From Tepidiphilus olei (lineage in GTDB: Bacteria; Pseudomonadota; Gammaproteobacteria; Burkholderiales; Rhodocyclaceae), in assembly GCF_006980705.1 (NCBI RefSeq), contig NZ_SBHO01000001.1, positions 372,001 to 436,000 of the forward strand: a stretch of 64,000 nucleotides of DNA, in the 5' to 3' direction. A program made the position numbers and the translations under genes. This document shows positions 44,324-54,529 of the stretch, one piece after another (the first letter of the stretch is position 1; every line of letters starts with the position of its first letter). The notes under the pieces were generated by a model. The model saw only the letters and a list, made by a program, of their open reading frames with translations, had not been told where the DNA came from and did not search any database.

Positions 44324-46758
44324 GGGGAATGCTCCTCTTCGCAGGAAGGTTCTTGCCAGAGAGAATACCAGTAGCGCTGGGTTTGCGCACGCCAGGCACG
44401 CACCGTCGGCTCGTTCCTGCCGAAGAAGGCCGTGATCGCACCGTCGCGGTCGCTGCGCCACGCTCGTGCGCCGGCCTGACGCCAGGCCGTGGCGACCTCA
44501 CAGGCTGGATGGTGGAAGCGATTGCGGTAGCCGACGGCATAGACGACATGGTGCGCACCCGTGGCCTCGATCCATTCGGGGGCAGAGCTCGTCTTGCTGC
44601 CATGATGCCCGGCGACGATGATCTCGGCGCGCAGCGCTTGCGCCGGCAAGGTGGCGATCAGATGACGTTCGCCGCGCAGGCTCAGGTCGCCCGACACGAT
44701 CGCCGCACCGGCTTTCGTCTCTACGCGCAGCACGCAGGAGGCATCGTTGTCCCCGCGCCCTTTCCAGGGGTCGGCAAGGTCGGGATGGAGGATGGCAAAG
44801 CGCACGCCGTCCCATTCCCAGCGATCGTCGCGGCTGCAGGGTAGCGCCAGCGGATGGAGCGCCGCGAGGCCCGATTCATCCATGCCGCCGGCGCGCACGG
44901 AGGCAACGGGGACTACCCGCGCGAGCGCAGGCCAGCCGCCCACGTGGTCGTTGTCCGGGTGAGAGAGGATGACCCGATCGAGCCGGCGCACGCCTTGGGT
45001 GCGAAGATAGGGGACGAGCACGTGGCTGCCGGCGTCGAACCCGCCCTGCCGCGGGCCGGTGTCGAAGACGAGGTCGTGCGCGGCGGTCTGCACGTGTACC
45101 GCCAGCCCCTGTCCGACGTCGAGCACCGTGAGGCGTGCCTCTCCCGGTCCCGGGCGCGGCGGCTGCCAGAGGAAAATCAGGGAAAATCCGGCGAGCACGG
45201 CGAGCGCGCGCGCCGGCGTGCCGCGTGGCAGGAGCGCCCAAGCGATTGCGGCGGTAGCGGCGAGCACCACGGGCCACGGCGGAGGTGGCAGGCTCAGCAT
45301 CGCACCGGGTATCGAGGCACAAAAACGCAACACCGCTTCGAGCGCGGCAATGCTCGCATCGAAGACGCCGACGAAAAATCCGGTGGGAAAGACGAGCACC
45401 AGCAGCGCGAGCGGGGTGACCACCCAGCTCACCCAGGGAATGGCGACCAGATTGGCCAGTGTGCCGAGTGCGGCGACGTTGCCGAACCAGCCGAGCACTA
45501 CGGGCGCCAAAAGTAAGGTCATGCGCCATTGCAGCAGGACGAGGTCGCGGCCCGAGGCGAGCAGGGAGCGGTACCACGGTGGGGAGCCTACCAGGCTTGC
45601 CGACTCGGGCGCGAGCAGGTCCTGCGTCGAGGGCGAGCCTTGGACGATGATCGCGCCCATGGCGAGGAAAGAGAGCCAAAAGCCGGGCGCGCCCACCGCC
45701 CAGGGATCGAAGACGAGCACCGCCCACAGGCTCAGCATCAACACCGACCAGGAAGAGACGAAACGTCCGCTGGCGAAGGCCAGCGCCGCCGCCATCAGCA
45801 TCGTCACCGTTCGCTGCGTGGGTATTCCCAGGCCGGAGAGCGCCGCATAGGCGAGCGCCGCGAGCACGCCGGCGATCAACCCTACTTGCCGTGCCGGCAA
45901 GCGCAGCAGACGGGCGGGATCGCGTCGCCACAGTGCCGCCGCGATGCCGCCGGCGAGCAGCGCCACCAGCGTTACGTGGAGCCCCGAGATGCTCACCAGG
46001 TGCGCCGTGCCGGTGGCGGCGATCGTTTGCCAGGTGTCATCGTCGAAACCGCCCCGCTCGCCGATCGCCAGCGCACCCAGCCAATCGCCGTGGCGCGCCC
46101 CCGTGCGTTCCAACCGTTGCCGTGCCGCCTCGCGCCAGCGCTCGAGTAGCACTCGCGGGGTCCAGACGGTGCCGGGAAGGGCCGTGGGCGGTGCCTTCAC
46201 CCGGCCGGTGGCGCCGATACCCCGGGAAAACCAGAAAAACTCGCGATCGAAAACGCCGGCATCGGCGAGTCCGTGCGGCGGGCGCAGGGTCACCCGCAGT
46301 CGCCAGCGCGAACCGGGTTGCCAGAAAGCGTCGGGAAAAGGCGGGGCGTTTCGCGCCGCAGGAGCGAGTAACCACAGGGTGGACGGAACGCCCGCCGGAG
46401 CCTCGTCGACGACGAACACGAAACGGCGGCCGACCTCATCGGCCGCCCCTAGGGTGCGTACATAGCCCTCGACTGCGAGCTCACGCTCGGCGAGCGCCTC
46501 CGGCAGGCGATCGGCCAGGCGCACCGCGCTGCGCCAGCCGCTCGAGGAGAAGGCGAGCAGGAAGGCGGCAAGCAGAATCAGCCCGTGCGCGCGCAGATCC
46601 GGCGCGTCGGGTGCTTCGCGCCAGCGCCGCCACCCTAGGACGAAGGCGAGCGCCCCGGCAAGGACCAGGGCCGAGAACGTCCCCCGGCCCGGCAGCGCCG
46701 GCAACAGGTGCAGCGCGACGCAACCGAGCAGCCAGCCGGGGGCGAGCGTGGCGATCAC
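44320..46758 (-). CDS. comEC: DNA internalisation competence protein ComEC/Rec2
   Basis: Polytopic inner-membrane channel that carries single-stranded DNA into the cytoplasm during natural transformation. 812 residues: an N-terminal DUF4131 region with helices (about 1-200), the Competence domain with the signature AIGERGGFDDDTWQTIAATGTAHLV in parts (about 225-470), and a C-terminal metallo-beta-lactamase-like domain (VLDVGQGLAVHVQT, LSHPDNDHVGG, VSGDLSLRGE, AGHHGSKTS). It starts with GTG at 46758. Together with the type IV pilus genes here it supports a capacity for DNA uptake. Confidence 0.94.
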   Translation of the reverse strand: MIATLAPGWLLGCVALHLLPALPGRGTFSALVLAGALAFVLGWRRWREAPDAPDLRAHGLILLAAFLLAFSSSGWRSAVRLADRLPEALAERELAVEGYVRTLGAADEVGRRFVFVVDEAPAGVPSTLWLLAPAARNAPPFPDAFWQPGSRWRLRVTLRPPHGLADAGVFDREFFWFSRGIGATGRVKAPPTALPGTVWTPRVLLERWREAARQRLERTGARHGDWLGALAIGERGGFDDDTWQTIAATGTAHLVSISGLHVTLVALLAGGIAAALWRRDPARLLRLPARQVGLIAGVLAALAYAALSGLGIPTQRTVTMLMAAALAFASGRFVSSWSVLMLSLWAVLVFDPWAVGAPGFWLSFLAMGAIIVQGSPSTQDLLAPESASLVGSPPWYRSLLASGRDLVLLQWRMTLLLAPVVLGWFGNVAALGTLANLVAIPWVSWVVTPLALLVLVFPTGFFVGVFDASIAALEAVLRFCASIPGAMLSLPPPPWPVVLAATAAIAWALLPRGTPARALAVLAGFSLIFLWQPPRPGPGEARLTVLDVGQGLAVHVQTAAHDLVFDTGPRQGGFDAGSHVLVPYLRTQGVRRLDRVILSHPDNDHVGGWPALARVVPVASVRAGGMDESGLAALHPLALPCSRDDRWEWDGVRFAILHPDLADPWKGRGDNDASCVLRVETKAGAAIVSGDLSLRGERHLIATLPAQALRAEIIVAGHHGSKTSSAPEWIEATGAHHVVYAVGYRNRFHHPACEVATAWRQAGARAWRSDRDGAITAFFGRNEPTVRAWRAQTQRYWYSLWQEPSCEEEHSP

Positions 46759-46779
46759 GGCTGACCATCCCGCCGGCGG

Positions 46780-47979
46780 TCAATGCAGGTAGCGTGGACC
46801 CGACGGCGTGTGATTGAGATCGTCGCTCTCGTCTGCTTCCTGGGCGGGCAGCTCGGCGTGTACCAATTCGCCCTCGGTATTGGGAAAGAGCGGAGCGCCG
46901 CAGTCGTCGCAGAATTCGAGCGGCAGGGTACGGCGCAAGGTCACGATGTCGTGGATGCCGACCGCCTTGAGGGTCTCCTGGATCTGCCGCTCCGCTTCGG
47001 CTTCGGTTTCGTCGGCGCCGAGCAGAGGCCAAGGAATGCCGTGCACCACCTGGCCGCCATGCTTGAGCGCGAGTCCGATGCGGTATTCGAATTCACCCTG
47101 GCTTTCGCAGGGTGCGACCACGGCGCGCAGATGGCTCGCGGCAATATTGGCTTCGGCGGCAAGAAAAGCGATCGCGGCGTGGATCGCGAAGGGGCGAGCA
47201 TCGCGGTTCGCCTTGCGCGATGCGGTGAAGTACGCGTCGGGCAATTCCGGTTCGGTGCCGCAGCCGGGCATGAGCTGGGCGAGCACCGGCCCGGCCTGTT
47301 TGCGCCATTGGGCAAACGCGAAATCCCGGTCTCCCTCTGCTTCCTGCCAGGTGAAGATGGGGTTTTCCTTGGGCACCGCAGCGGCCACCAAGACGTAGCG
47401 GATGTCGGAAAGAAAGACGGCCGACTCGGGCAGTGCATCGCGATCGACGGCATGATCGCGCTCGGCGAGCGCATCCTTGCCAGCAGCCAGCAGCCAACGC
47501 CGTGTGGCGACGAATCCCTCGGGCAGTTGGTCCGGGCTGAAGAGATAGTCGAAGATCGCGAATTTCACCCCGGCGGCGAAGACGTGCGCTCCCAGGTGTA
47601 CCCGAAGGTTCTCGCGAACGGCCTGGGGAATGGGGCGGGCAGGGATCTGGAAACGTGACCAGGCGAGCACGGGAGCGGCTACCAGCACCAGGTCGTGGTT
47701 CTTGTCGAAGGCGGTGAGCGTTTCGGCCTCCGAGTCGAGCACGTCGCTCAACTCTTCGTAAGCCTGTAGCTCACTTTGGTAGAGGTGGTCGAGGGCGCGT
47801 TCGATCGCGATTTCGTTCCCGGCTTCGAGCAAGGCGCGTACCGCTTCGCCGAGCAGTCGTTCCCAGTAGCGATCTTCGATGCGGCTGCCAGAATGGGCCA
47901 ACCCTTTGGCGAGCCAACTCAGGCGCTCGGCTTCGCGCGGCAGGCCACTCGGGCGGGGAATGCGGGTTTTCTTCTTCAT
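46780..47979 (-). CDS. DUF2863 family protein
   Basis: 399-residue soluble protein found mainly in betaproteobacteria; function unknown. No signal peptide. The N-terminus is basic (KKKTRIPRPSG) followed by a helical region; the middle holds RDFAFAQWRKQAGPVLAQLMPGCG in parts, and the C-terminus has a CxxC pair in EFCDDCGAPLFPN that resembles half of a zinc ribbon. Lies between ppsR and comEC on the same strand; it may be co-transcribed with ppsR. Confidence 0.8.
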   Translation of the reverse strand: MKKKTRIPRPSGLPREAERLSWLAKGLAHSGSRIEDRYWERLLGEAVRALLEAGNEIAIERALDHLYQSELQAYEELSDVLDSEAETLTAFDKNHDLVLVAAPVLAWSRFQIPARPIPQAVRENLRVHLGAHVFAAGVKFAIFDYLFSPDQLPEGFVATRRWLLAAGKDALAERDHAVDRDALPESAVFLSDIRYVLVAAAVPKENPIFTWQEAEGDRDFAFAQWRKQAGPVLAQLMPGCGTEPELPDAYFTASRKANRDARPFAIHAAIAFLAAEANIAASHLRAVVAPCESQGEFEYRIGLALKHGGQVVHGIPWPLLGADETEAEAERQIQETLKAVGIHDIVTLRRTLPLEFCDDCGAPLFPNTEGELVHAELPAQEADESDDLNHTPSGPRYLH

Positions 47980-48001
47980 GGTGTCGCTCCAAAAACCCGT
48001 C

Positions 48002-48841
48002 TCACAGATCGGCGTATTTTTGCATTTTTTGCAGGTGCTGCATGATCACGGCAGCGATTTCCTCGATCGATTTGGTCGTCGAATCGATCCATGGAATCCC
48101 TTCGCGGCGCATCAGCGCCAAGGCTTCTTCCACTTCCTTGCGGCAGTTCTCCAATGAAGCATAGACGCTGTTGGGACGTCGCTCCTCGCGGATCTGCGCC
48201 AGACGCTCCGGGGCGATCGTCAGGCCGAAGAGCTTGCGTCGATGAGTCTTGAGCGGCGCCGGCAGGGCTTTGCGCTCGAAATCCTCGGGGATGAGGGGGT
48301 AATTGGCCGCCTTCACCGCATACTGCATGGCCAGGTACAGGCTCGTGGGCGTCTTTCCCGAACGGGATACCCCGATGAGGATGATGTCGGCGTCGTCGAG
48401 CGTGCCGTCCTGCACGATTCCGTCGTCGTGCGAGAGAGCGAAGTTGATCGCCTCGATCCGGCGCTGGTAGCTGCGGTTGTCGAGGATGCCATGGAAACGC
48501 CCCACTGCGTGCGTGCTCGGCATGCCCAGCTCGCGCTCGAGCGGTCCGAGAAAGGTGCCGAACAGATCTACGATGTGCGCTTCGGCCCGGTGCAGTACGG
48601 CCACGACGGCAGGTTGCACCAGGGTGCTGAAGACGATGGGACGTATTCCCGTGCGTCGCTTCACGCGCTGGATTCGCTCGACGAGGTCGCTCGCCTTCTC
48701 CGGTGCATCGATGAAGGGGGCGCGTACCTCGTCGTAGTCCAGATCGGGGAATTGCGCGAGCAGACTGTGACCGAGCGTCTCGGCGGTGATGCCGGTGCCA
48801 TCGGACACGTAAAACACGGTACGCTTGGTGGATTCGAGCAT
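48002..48841 (-). CDS. ppsR: Phosphoenolpyruvate synthase regulatory protein (PSRP)
   Basis: Bifunctional serine/threonine kinase and pyrophosphorylase that inactivates PpsA with ADP and reactivates it with phosphate. 279 residues; N-terminal TVFYVSDGTGITAETLGHSL is the family signature, and the P-loop-like ADP site is IGVSRSGKTPTS. The ATG at 48841 begins the conserved N-terminus; a TTG at 48889 would add 16 residues without family support. Divergent from its target ppsA, the usual arrangement. Confidence 0.94.
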   Translation of the reverse strand: MLESTKRTVFYVSDGTGITAETLGHSLLAQFPDLDYDEVRAPFIDAPEKASDLVERIQRVKRRTGIRPIVFSTLVQPAVVAVLHRAEAHIVDLFGTFLGPLERELGMPSTHAVGRFHGILDNRSYQRRIEAINFALSHDDGIVQDGTLDDADIILIGVSRSGKTPTSLYLAMQYAVKAANYPLIPEDFERKALPAPLKTHRRKLFGLTIAPERLAQIREERRPNSVYASLENCRKEVEEALALMRREGIPWIDSTTKSIEEIAAVIMQHLQKMQKYADL

Positions 48842-48882
48842 GGGCAGAAGGGATGCAGGCGCCGGGGGCGGACGTCTCGTGC

Positions 48883-48911
48883 TTACCAAAACGGAAGAAA
48901 ACGCTTAGAAT
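48883..48911 (+). promoter_or_regulatory. Predicted sigma70 promoter of ppsA
   Basis: TTACCA (48883-48888), 17 bases, TAGAAT (48906-48911). The predicted start near 48918 gives a leader of about 33 nt. It lies in the 109-base gap shared with the divergent ppsR. Confidence 0.55.
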
Positions 48912-48950
48912 ACCATTTTTCCGTGCCTCACGAACTCAGGAAAGGCTGCG

Positions 48951-51335
48951 ATGACCCGATATGTGATCCCGTTCAACGAGCTGCGCATGACCGACGTCGG
49001 CATCGTCGGCGGCAAGAACGCCTCGCTCGGCGAGATGATCAGCCAACTGCCCGCGGACGTGCGCGTGCCGGGCGGTTTTGCCACCACCGCCGAAGCCTAC
49101 CGCCTCTTCCTGGCGCAAAATGGTCTCGCACAGCGCATCCACGACGCGCTCGAAACGCTCGACGTCGATGACGTCAGCGCGCTCGCCCAGACCGGCGCCG
49201 AGATCCGCCGCTGGATCATGGAGACGCCTTTCCCGTCCGAGTTCGAGGCCCAGATCCGCCAAGCCTACGCCGAACTCGTCACCCGCGAAGGCGAAGGGGC
49301 GAGTTTCGCCGTGCGCTCATCGGCCACGGCCGAAGACCTGCCCGATGCCTCCTTCGCCGGCCAGCAGGAAACCCTGCTCAACGTCTGCGGCATCGAGAAC
49401 ATCCTCCACGCCATCAAGGAAGTCTTCGCCTCGCTCTACAACGATCGGGCGATCGCCTACCGTGTGCACAAGGGTTTTCGGCATGCCGAAGTCGCGCTTT
49501 CGGCCGGCGTGCAGCGCATGGTGCGCTCCGACGTGGGTGCCTCCGGCGTGATGTTTACCATCGACACCGAATCCGGTTTTCGCGACGTCGTCTTCATCAC
49601 CGCCTCTTACGGCTTGGGCGAGATGGTGGTGCAAGGGGCCGTCAACCCCGACGAATTCTACGTCCATAAACCCACCCTGATGCAGGGCAAGCCCTCCATC
49701 ATCCGCCGCAATCTCGGCTCCAAGCTCATCAAGATGGTCTTCGGCGAACCGGGAGAGGGCGTGCGCGTGAAAGTGGTCGACGTGCCCGAATCCGATCGTA
49801 ACCGCTTCTGCCTCGAAGACGCCGACATCCTCGAGCTCGCTCGCTACGCCGTCATCATCGAACGCCACTATGGCCGTCCCATGGACATCGAATGGGGCAA
49901 GGACGGCATCGACGGTAAGATCTACATCCTGCAGGCGCGTCCCGAAACGGTGAAGTCGCAGGAAAGCGGCCGCGTCATGGAGAAATACCGCCTCAAGCAG
50001 CACGGCAAGGCGCTGGTGCATGGGCGCGCCATCGGGCAGAAAGTCGGCGTGGGACCGGTGCGCATCGTCACCGACCCCAGCCAGATGGACCGCGTGCAGC
50101 CAGGCGACGTGCTCGTCACCGACATGACCGACCCCAACTGGGAGCCGGTGATGAAACGCGCCGCCGCCATCGTCACCAACCGCGGCGGGCGTACCTGCCA
50201 CGCCGCCATCATCGCCCGCGAATTGGGGATCCCCGCCATCGTCGGCTGCGGCAACGCCACCGAAGTGCTGCAAGAAGGGGAAGTGGTCACGGTCTCCTGC
50301 GCCGAAGGGGATACCGGCTACGTCTATCGCGGCAAGCTCGACTTCGAAGTACAACGCACCGACCTCGGAACGCTGCCCGAGCTGCCGGTGAAGATCATGA
50401 TGAACGTGGGTAATCCGGAACTTGCCTTCGAGTTCGCCCAGATCCCCAACGCCGGTGTGGGTCTCGCCCGGGTGGAGTTCGTCATCAACAACGTCATCGG
50501 CGTGCATCCGCGGGCCATCCTCGAATTCGACCAGATCTCGGCCAAGCTGCGTGAGGAGATCGCTCGCCGTGCCCGCGGTTACGCCAGCCCGCGCGCCTTC
50601 TACGTCGAGAAGCTCGCCGAAGGCATCGCCACCATCGCCGCCGCGTTCTATCCGCAGCCGGTGATCGTGCGCCTGTCGGATTTCAAATCGAACGAGTACC
50701 GCAAGCTCCTGGGCGGAGAGATCTACGAGCCCGAGGAAGAAAACCCCATGTTGGGCTTTCGCGGCGCGGCGCGCTACATCGCGCCGAGTTTCCGCGAATG
50801 CTTCGAGATGGAATGCGAGGCGGTGAAGAAAGTGCGCGACGAGATGGGGCTCACCAACGTCAAAGTGATGATCCCCTTCGTGCGCACGGTGGGCGAGGCC
50901 GAGCGTGTGGTCAAGCTCCTGGCGGCCAACGAGCTCGAACGCGGCAAGAACGGGCTCGAGCTTATCATGATGTGCGAGATTCCCTCGAACGCGCTGCTCG
51001 CCGAGGCGTTTCTCGAGCACTTCGATGGGTTCTCCATCGGTTCGAACGACCTCACCCAGCTCACGCTGGGCCTGGATCGCGACTCGGGGCTGGTGGCCGA
51101 ATCCTTCGACGAACGCGATCCGGCGGTGCAAGTCCTGCTCGGCATGGCGATCGATGCCTGCAACCGGCTCGGCAAATACGTCGGCATCTGCGGTCAGGGG
51201 CCGTCGGATCATCCGGATCTGGCCGAATGGCTGATGGAGCGCGGTATCCAAACGATCTCACTCAATCCCGACACCGTCATCGACACCTGGTTCAAGCTCG
51301 GAGCGCGACGCCAAGAGGGCGCCGCGGCTCGCTGA
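48951..51335 (+). CDS. ppsA: Phosphoenolpyruvate synthase
   Basis: Makes PEP from pyruvate with ATP, giving AMP and phosphate; the entry to gluconeogenesis. 794 residues. N-terminal ATP-grasp nucleotide domain ([25 protein letters not shown]), the phosphohistidine swivel domain with His 417 ([14 protein letters not shown]), and a C-terminal TIM barrel with [17 protein letters not shown] and the acid/base Cys in [19 protein letters not shown] precedes the ATG. The preceding Thr in the swivel motif (GGRTCH) is the expected target of PpsR. Confidence 0.97.
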   Translation: MTRYVIPFNELRMTDVGIVGGKNASLGEMISQLPADVRVPGGFATTAEAYRLFLAQNGLAQRIHDALETLDVDDVSALAQTGAEIRRWIMETPFPSEFEAQIRQAYAELVTREGEGASFAVRSSATAEDLPDASFAGQQETLLNVCGIENILHAIKEVFASLYNDRAIAYRVHKGFRHAEVALSAGVQRMVRSDVGASGVMFTIDTESGFRDVVFITASYGLGEMVVQGAVNPDEFYVHKPTLMQGKPSIIRRNLGSKLIKMVFGEPGEGVRVKVVDVPESDRNRFCLEDADILELARYAVIIERHYGRPMDIEWGKDGIDGKIYILQARPETVKSQESGRVMEKYRLKQHGKALVHGRAIGQKVGVGPVRIVTDPSQMDRVQPGDVLVTDMTDPNWEPVMKRAAAIVTNRGGRTCHAAIIARELGIPAIVGCGNATEVLQEGEVVTVSCAEGDTGYVYRGKLDFEVQRTDLGTLPELPVKIMMNVGNPELAFEFAQIPNAGVGLARVEFVINNVIGVHPRAILEFDQISAKLREEIARRARGYASPRAFYVEKLAEGIATIAAAFYPQPVIVRLSDFKSNEYRKLLGGEIYEPEEENPMLGFRGAARYIAPSFRECFEMECEAVKKVRDEMGLTNVKVMIPFVRTVGEAERVVKLLAANELERGKNGLELIMMCEIPSNALLAEAFLEHFDGFSIGSNDLTQLTLGLDRDSGLVAESFDERDPAVQVLLGMAIDACNRLGKYVGICGQGPSDHPDLAEWLMERGIQTISLNPDTVIDTWFKLGARRQEGAAAR

Positions 51336-51346
51336 GCCTCGCTCGA

Positions 51347-54300
51347 TCAGCGCTCGATGCGATAGATCAAATCGCCTCCCTGTGACGTCGGGCTCGAGAA
51401 GAGCTCGATGCGCAGGTGGCGACTCAAGCGATACTCCGTGATCACTTTGCCTACGCCGTCGGTCACGCCGATGGCGTAGCGCACCAACAAGTCGGGTCCG
51501 AGGCGCTTGCCCAAGGTGAGCTGGCTGCTGCCGTTTCCCGACTCATTCGACAGTCCCACTTCATCCAAGCCCAAGGCCAGCCCGATCTCGCGCGCGATCT
51601 GTTCCCCACGGTTCACGCCCAGGCTGGAGAGGGCGCCGAGCAGGAGCTGTGCTTCACCTCCACGCACCTGAGACAGACGATGTCCCGTGAGCAGTAAGCT
51701 CAAGGCCTCGGCTTCGGGCAACGCGGGTTGGGCATAGACTCGGCTGCGGGGTTGTTGCAGGCTGCCCAGTAGTTCCAATCCCGCAAGATACGCACCGACC
51801 GTGCGTTCGGCGCGTACTTCGAGGATGGGGTTGTCGAGAGCGCCGGTAAAGAGGAGCCGTCCGCGGGCGATCTGCAGCGCTTGACCATAGGCCTCGTAGC
51901 GCCCCTCTCGCAGCGAGACTTCGCCGAAGGCGGCAAGCGGCAAATGGCCATCCCCACGAAGGCGAAGGTTGCCGGAAAGTTTGGTAGAAAAACCGAACCC
52001 TTCCAACGAGACCCGCTCTCCCAGCACCACGTCTACATCGACACCGAGGGGGTAGGGAGCAGGGGGCGGACTTTGGCCGACGACTCGCAGATCCGCGCTC
52101 TCCTTCACGGCGCCTTCGGGAAGGGTACGGATCTTGGCTTCGGCCCGGGGCAGCAACAAATGGCCGCGAAGGAGCGCCATGCGTTCGTCGGCCGTCAAAT
52201 GCAAGTTCGGGCTGGCATCCACCGTGAGTTCGGGCGTACGGAGCACGGGCAGCGCTTCTCCTTGGAGATCGAGCCGTGCCTGCCACTGGGGCAGATCGGC
52301 GAGCAGCGCGACGCCGTTCAGATGCAACGACCCGCCGCTCGCCCCGGCGAGGCTGCCTTCGAGGGCAACCCGGCGGGAGGGATCCACCCTCAGGTGCAAG
52401 CGGCCATCGACGTAGCGCACGCCCGTGGGGGGCAATTCCAGCCGGGATAGATCGAGCACGAATTCCGCTTGTGGAAGGGGCGTGTCCACGGTTCCGCTCA
52501 CGCGCACCGAGCCATCGAGCGAACCGTCGAGCGCGATTTGCTCGGGGGCGAATTCGCCCAGCCAGGAAAGCTGCGGCGCACGCACCGACAAGAGCCCTTC
52601 CAGCGACCGACGCCCTTCCAGCTGCGCCTGAATGTTCCCTTCCAGGAAGAGGCGTTGGGTGAGCGTGCCAGTAAACTCGAGCTTCAGGCGTTTGTCTCGT
52701 ACCGTCAGGTGGGCAGCGACGTCACGATAGGGCAGAGCGAGCGGTTGGGAGGCGGGAGCGTGTAGGTGCACTTCATCGTCAGGAACGTGCACTTGCACAT
52801 TCAGCTCCGGGGTCGGCCCAAGTTCCGCCTCGGCCCGGAGCGAGGCCGACGACGACGGTAAGTTCAAGGTGGGCGGTAGGAGCGCGTCGAGGAGCGCCAA
52901 GGGCAGCGTGGCCTCGAGCAGGGCACGCTGCTGGCCGTCATCTTTCGTTTCCGCCCTGAGACAGAGTTCGCTCTTGCGCAGCGTCTCTGCCGAGGCCGCG
53001 AAAGGCAACTTGGTCGGGGCGAAGCAAGCCGGTCTCAGAGAGACCTGCAAGGCATGCATGCGCAGCGAAGCGGGCGCTTTCAGGTGCCAGTCCCCGCCTG
53101 GGGTGCCGTTCAGGATCAGCCGCTCGAGCGTGCCGTTCCAGCGATTTTCCTGCAAGGCGCCCTGCAGGCCCAAGGCGACTCGGCCCACGTCGCTATCGAG
53201 TGTGAGGGTGAGGGCGTGCCCCGCCATCCGTCCTCGAGCAGAGAGGTTCGCCGAGCGCACATGTCTGCCAGCTCCCTTCAAATCACGGAGTGTGGTAGCA
53301 AGCTCCAGGCGATCTTGCCGGACCTCGGCTCGGAGCGAGAAAGCGGCCAGGGTCCACTCCGCCAAGGACAGCGCCCGCCCTTCGAGCTGCCCCTGCACCT
53401 CGGGTCGATCCAAGGTGCCTGCGATCCGCCCTTCGCCCGCAAGCGATCCCTGAATCGGGGGAATGAGTCCGCCGGGTAGCGGCAGGGCTGCCAGTTGCGG
53501 CAGCCGTAGCCGATAGGCAAGGTCGAAAGGCGGGCTGGCGGTGCCTTCCAGCCAAACCGAGTTCTCACCCAAGGTGAGTTCGGCCGGCCGCAGACGCAAG
53601 CGGTCGCCTTCGAGGTCGAGTTCCATCCGTCCGGCGAGGGGACGTCCTTCGATTGCACCATTCAGCTCGGAAACCGATAGCTGCACCGCCAGCGGCGCTG
53701 TGCCCCAGTAACCCCGAGTCGTCAATTTCGCGCCGATCGATCCGTTCAGTGGGGATGCCAACCAGGGTCGCAGGGCCGCCAGGTCCACAGCCGAGAGTTC
53801 CATGGCGGCATCCCAGGCGATACCCTCGTCTCGTGGTTCGGCATCGAGGCGAGCCGAAATGCGTGCACCCAGGATGGTGCCAGCGAGATCATCCATCCGG
53901 AAACGCTGCCCGTCGCCCGAGACGGTGGCCCCTAGTTCGGCGAAATGCACGCCGCTCACTTCTCCTGCCAGGCCGTCGAGGCGGGCATGATAGAAAATTG
54001 CCCCGTCGGCCTCCCAGCGTAACCGGGCTCCGATCGACGCGAACTCGAGCGTTTCTCCGGAAGGCAAGCGCACGAGCAGCGATGCCACGTCGATGGCCGG
54101 TAGCGACACGGGCAGCGGTGGGGCGGGCAAGGTGAAGACAGGCAGGACGAAGGGCTCGTCTTCGTTCGTCTGCGCTTCGCCCTGGGGCAGATCGACCCGT
54201 ACTCCCGTCAAGGCGAGCGTACGCAAGCGGGCGAGCGGCGCGCGCAGTGCAGGCCAATCCACGGCCAAGACGATTTCCTGCGCCGTCACCCTCAGACCGG

Positions 54301-54529
54301 CGTCGTCATCGTACGCCACCCCCTTCAGGCGCATTCCTTGCCATAGGGAGCCTTCGACCGCCTCGATCCTGAGCTCCGGAATCAGGCGTACCCCCATCCG
54401 TACTACGATCTGGGTGCCGCTGGTGGTGAAGAACACCCAGGCGAGGGCGAAGAAAATCCCCGGTACGAGCAAACCCAGCGCCCAGGAAAAGGAGCGCGCC
54501 AGCCGTATCCAGTGTTTCCGTGCCGCCAT
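51347..54529 (-). CDS. tamB: Translocation and assembly module inner-membrane protein TamB
   Basis: Large AsmA-like protein that spans from inner to outer membrane and, with TamA, helps insert outer-membrane proteins or carry phospholipids. 1060 residues: an N-terminal membrane anchor (about 13-37), a long run of short beta-strand repeats, and the C-terminal DUF490/TamB domain ending in LGKRLGPDLLVRYAIGV and YRLSRHLRIELFSS. The tamA stop and tamB start share one base (TGATG), so they are coupled. Converges on ppsA with an 11-base gap. Confidence 0.94.
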   Translation of the reverse strand: MAARKHWIRLARSFSWALGLLVPGIFFALAWVFFTTSGTQIVVRMGVRLIPELRIEAVEGSLWQGMRLKGVAYDDDAGLRVTAQEIVLAVDWPALRAPLARLRTLALTGVRVDLPQGEAQTNEDEPFVLPVFTLPAPPLPVSLPAIDVASLLVRLPSGETLEFASIGARLRWEADGAIFYHARLDGLAGEVSGVHFAELGATVSGDGQRFRMDDLAGTILGARISARLDAEPRDEGIAWDAAMELSAVDLAALRPWLASPLNGSIGAKLTTRGYWGTAPLAVQLSVSELNGAIEGRPLAGRMELDLEGDRLRLRPAELTLGENSVWLEGTASPPFDLAYRLRLPQLAALPLPGGLIPPIQGSLAGEGRIAGTLDRPEVQGQLEGRALSLAEWTLAAFSLRAEVRQDRLELATTLRDLKGAGRHVRSANLSARGRMAGHALTLTLDSDVGRVALGLQGALQENRWNGTLERLILNGTPGGDWHLKAPASLRMHALQVSLRPACFAPTKLPFAASAETLRKSELCLRAETKDDGQQRALLEATLPLALLDALLPPTLNLPSSSASLRAEAELGPTPELNVQVHVPDDEVHLHAPASQPLALPYRDVAAHLTVRDKRLKLEFTGTLTQRLFLEGNIQAQLEGRRSLEGLLSVRAPQLSWLGEFAPEQIALDGSLDGSVRVSGTVDTPLPQAEFVLDLSRLELPPTGVRYVDGRLHLRVDPSRRVALEGSLAGASGGSLHLNGVALLADLPQWQARLDLQGEALPVLRTPELTVDASPNLHLTADERMALLRGHLLLPRAEAKIRTLPEGAVKESADLRVVGQSPPPAPYPLGVDVDVVLGERVSLEGFGFSTKLSGNLRLRGDGHLPLAAFGEVSLREGRYEAYGQALQIARGRLLFTGALDNPILEVRAERTVGAYLAGLELLGSLQQPRSRVYAQPALPEAEALSLLLTGHRLSQVRGGEAQLLLGALSSLGVNRGEQIAREIGLALGLDEVGLSNESGNGSSQLTLGKRLGPDLLVRYAIGVTDGVGKVITEYRLSRHLRIELFSSPTSQGGDLIYRIER

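Noticed and set aside
49317-51251. 644-codon open frame antisense to ppsA
   Set aside because: Same reason: a GC-rich shadow of ppsA, with composition unlike a real protein.
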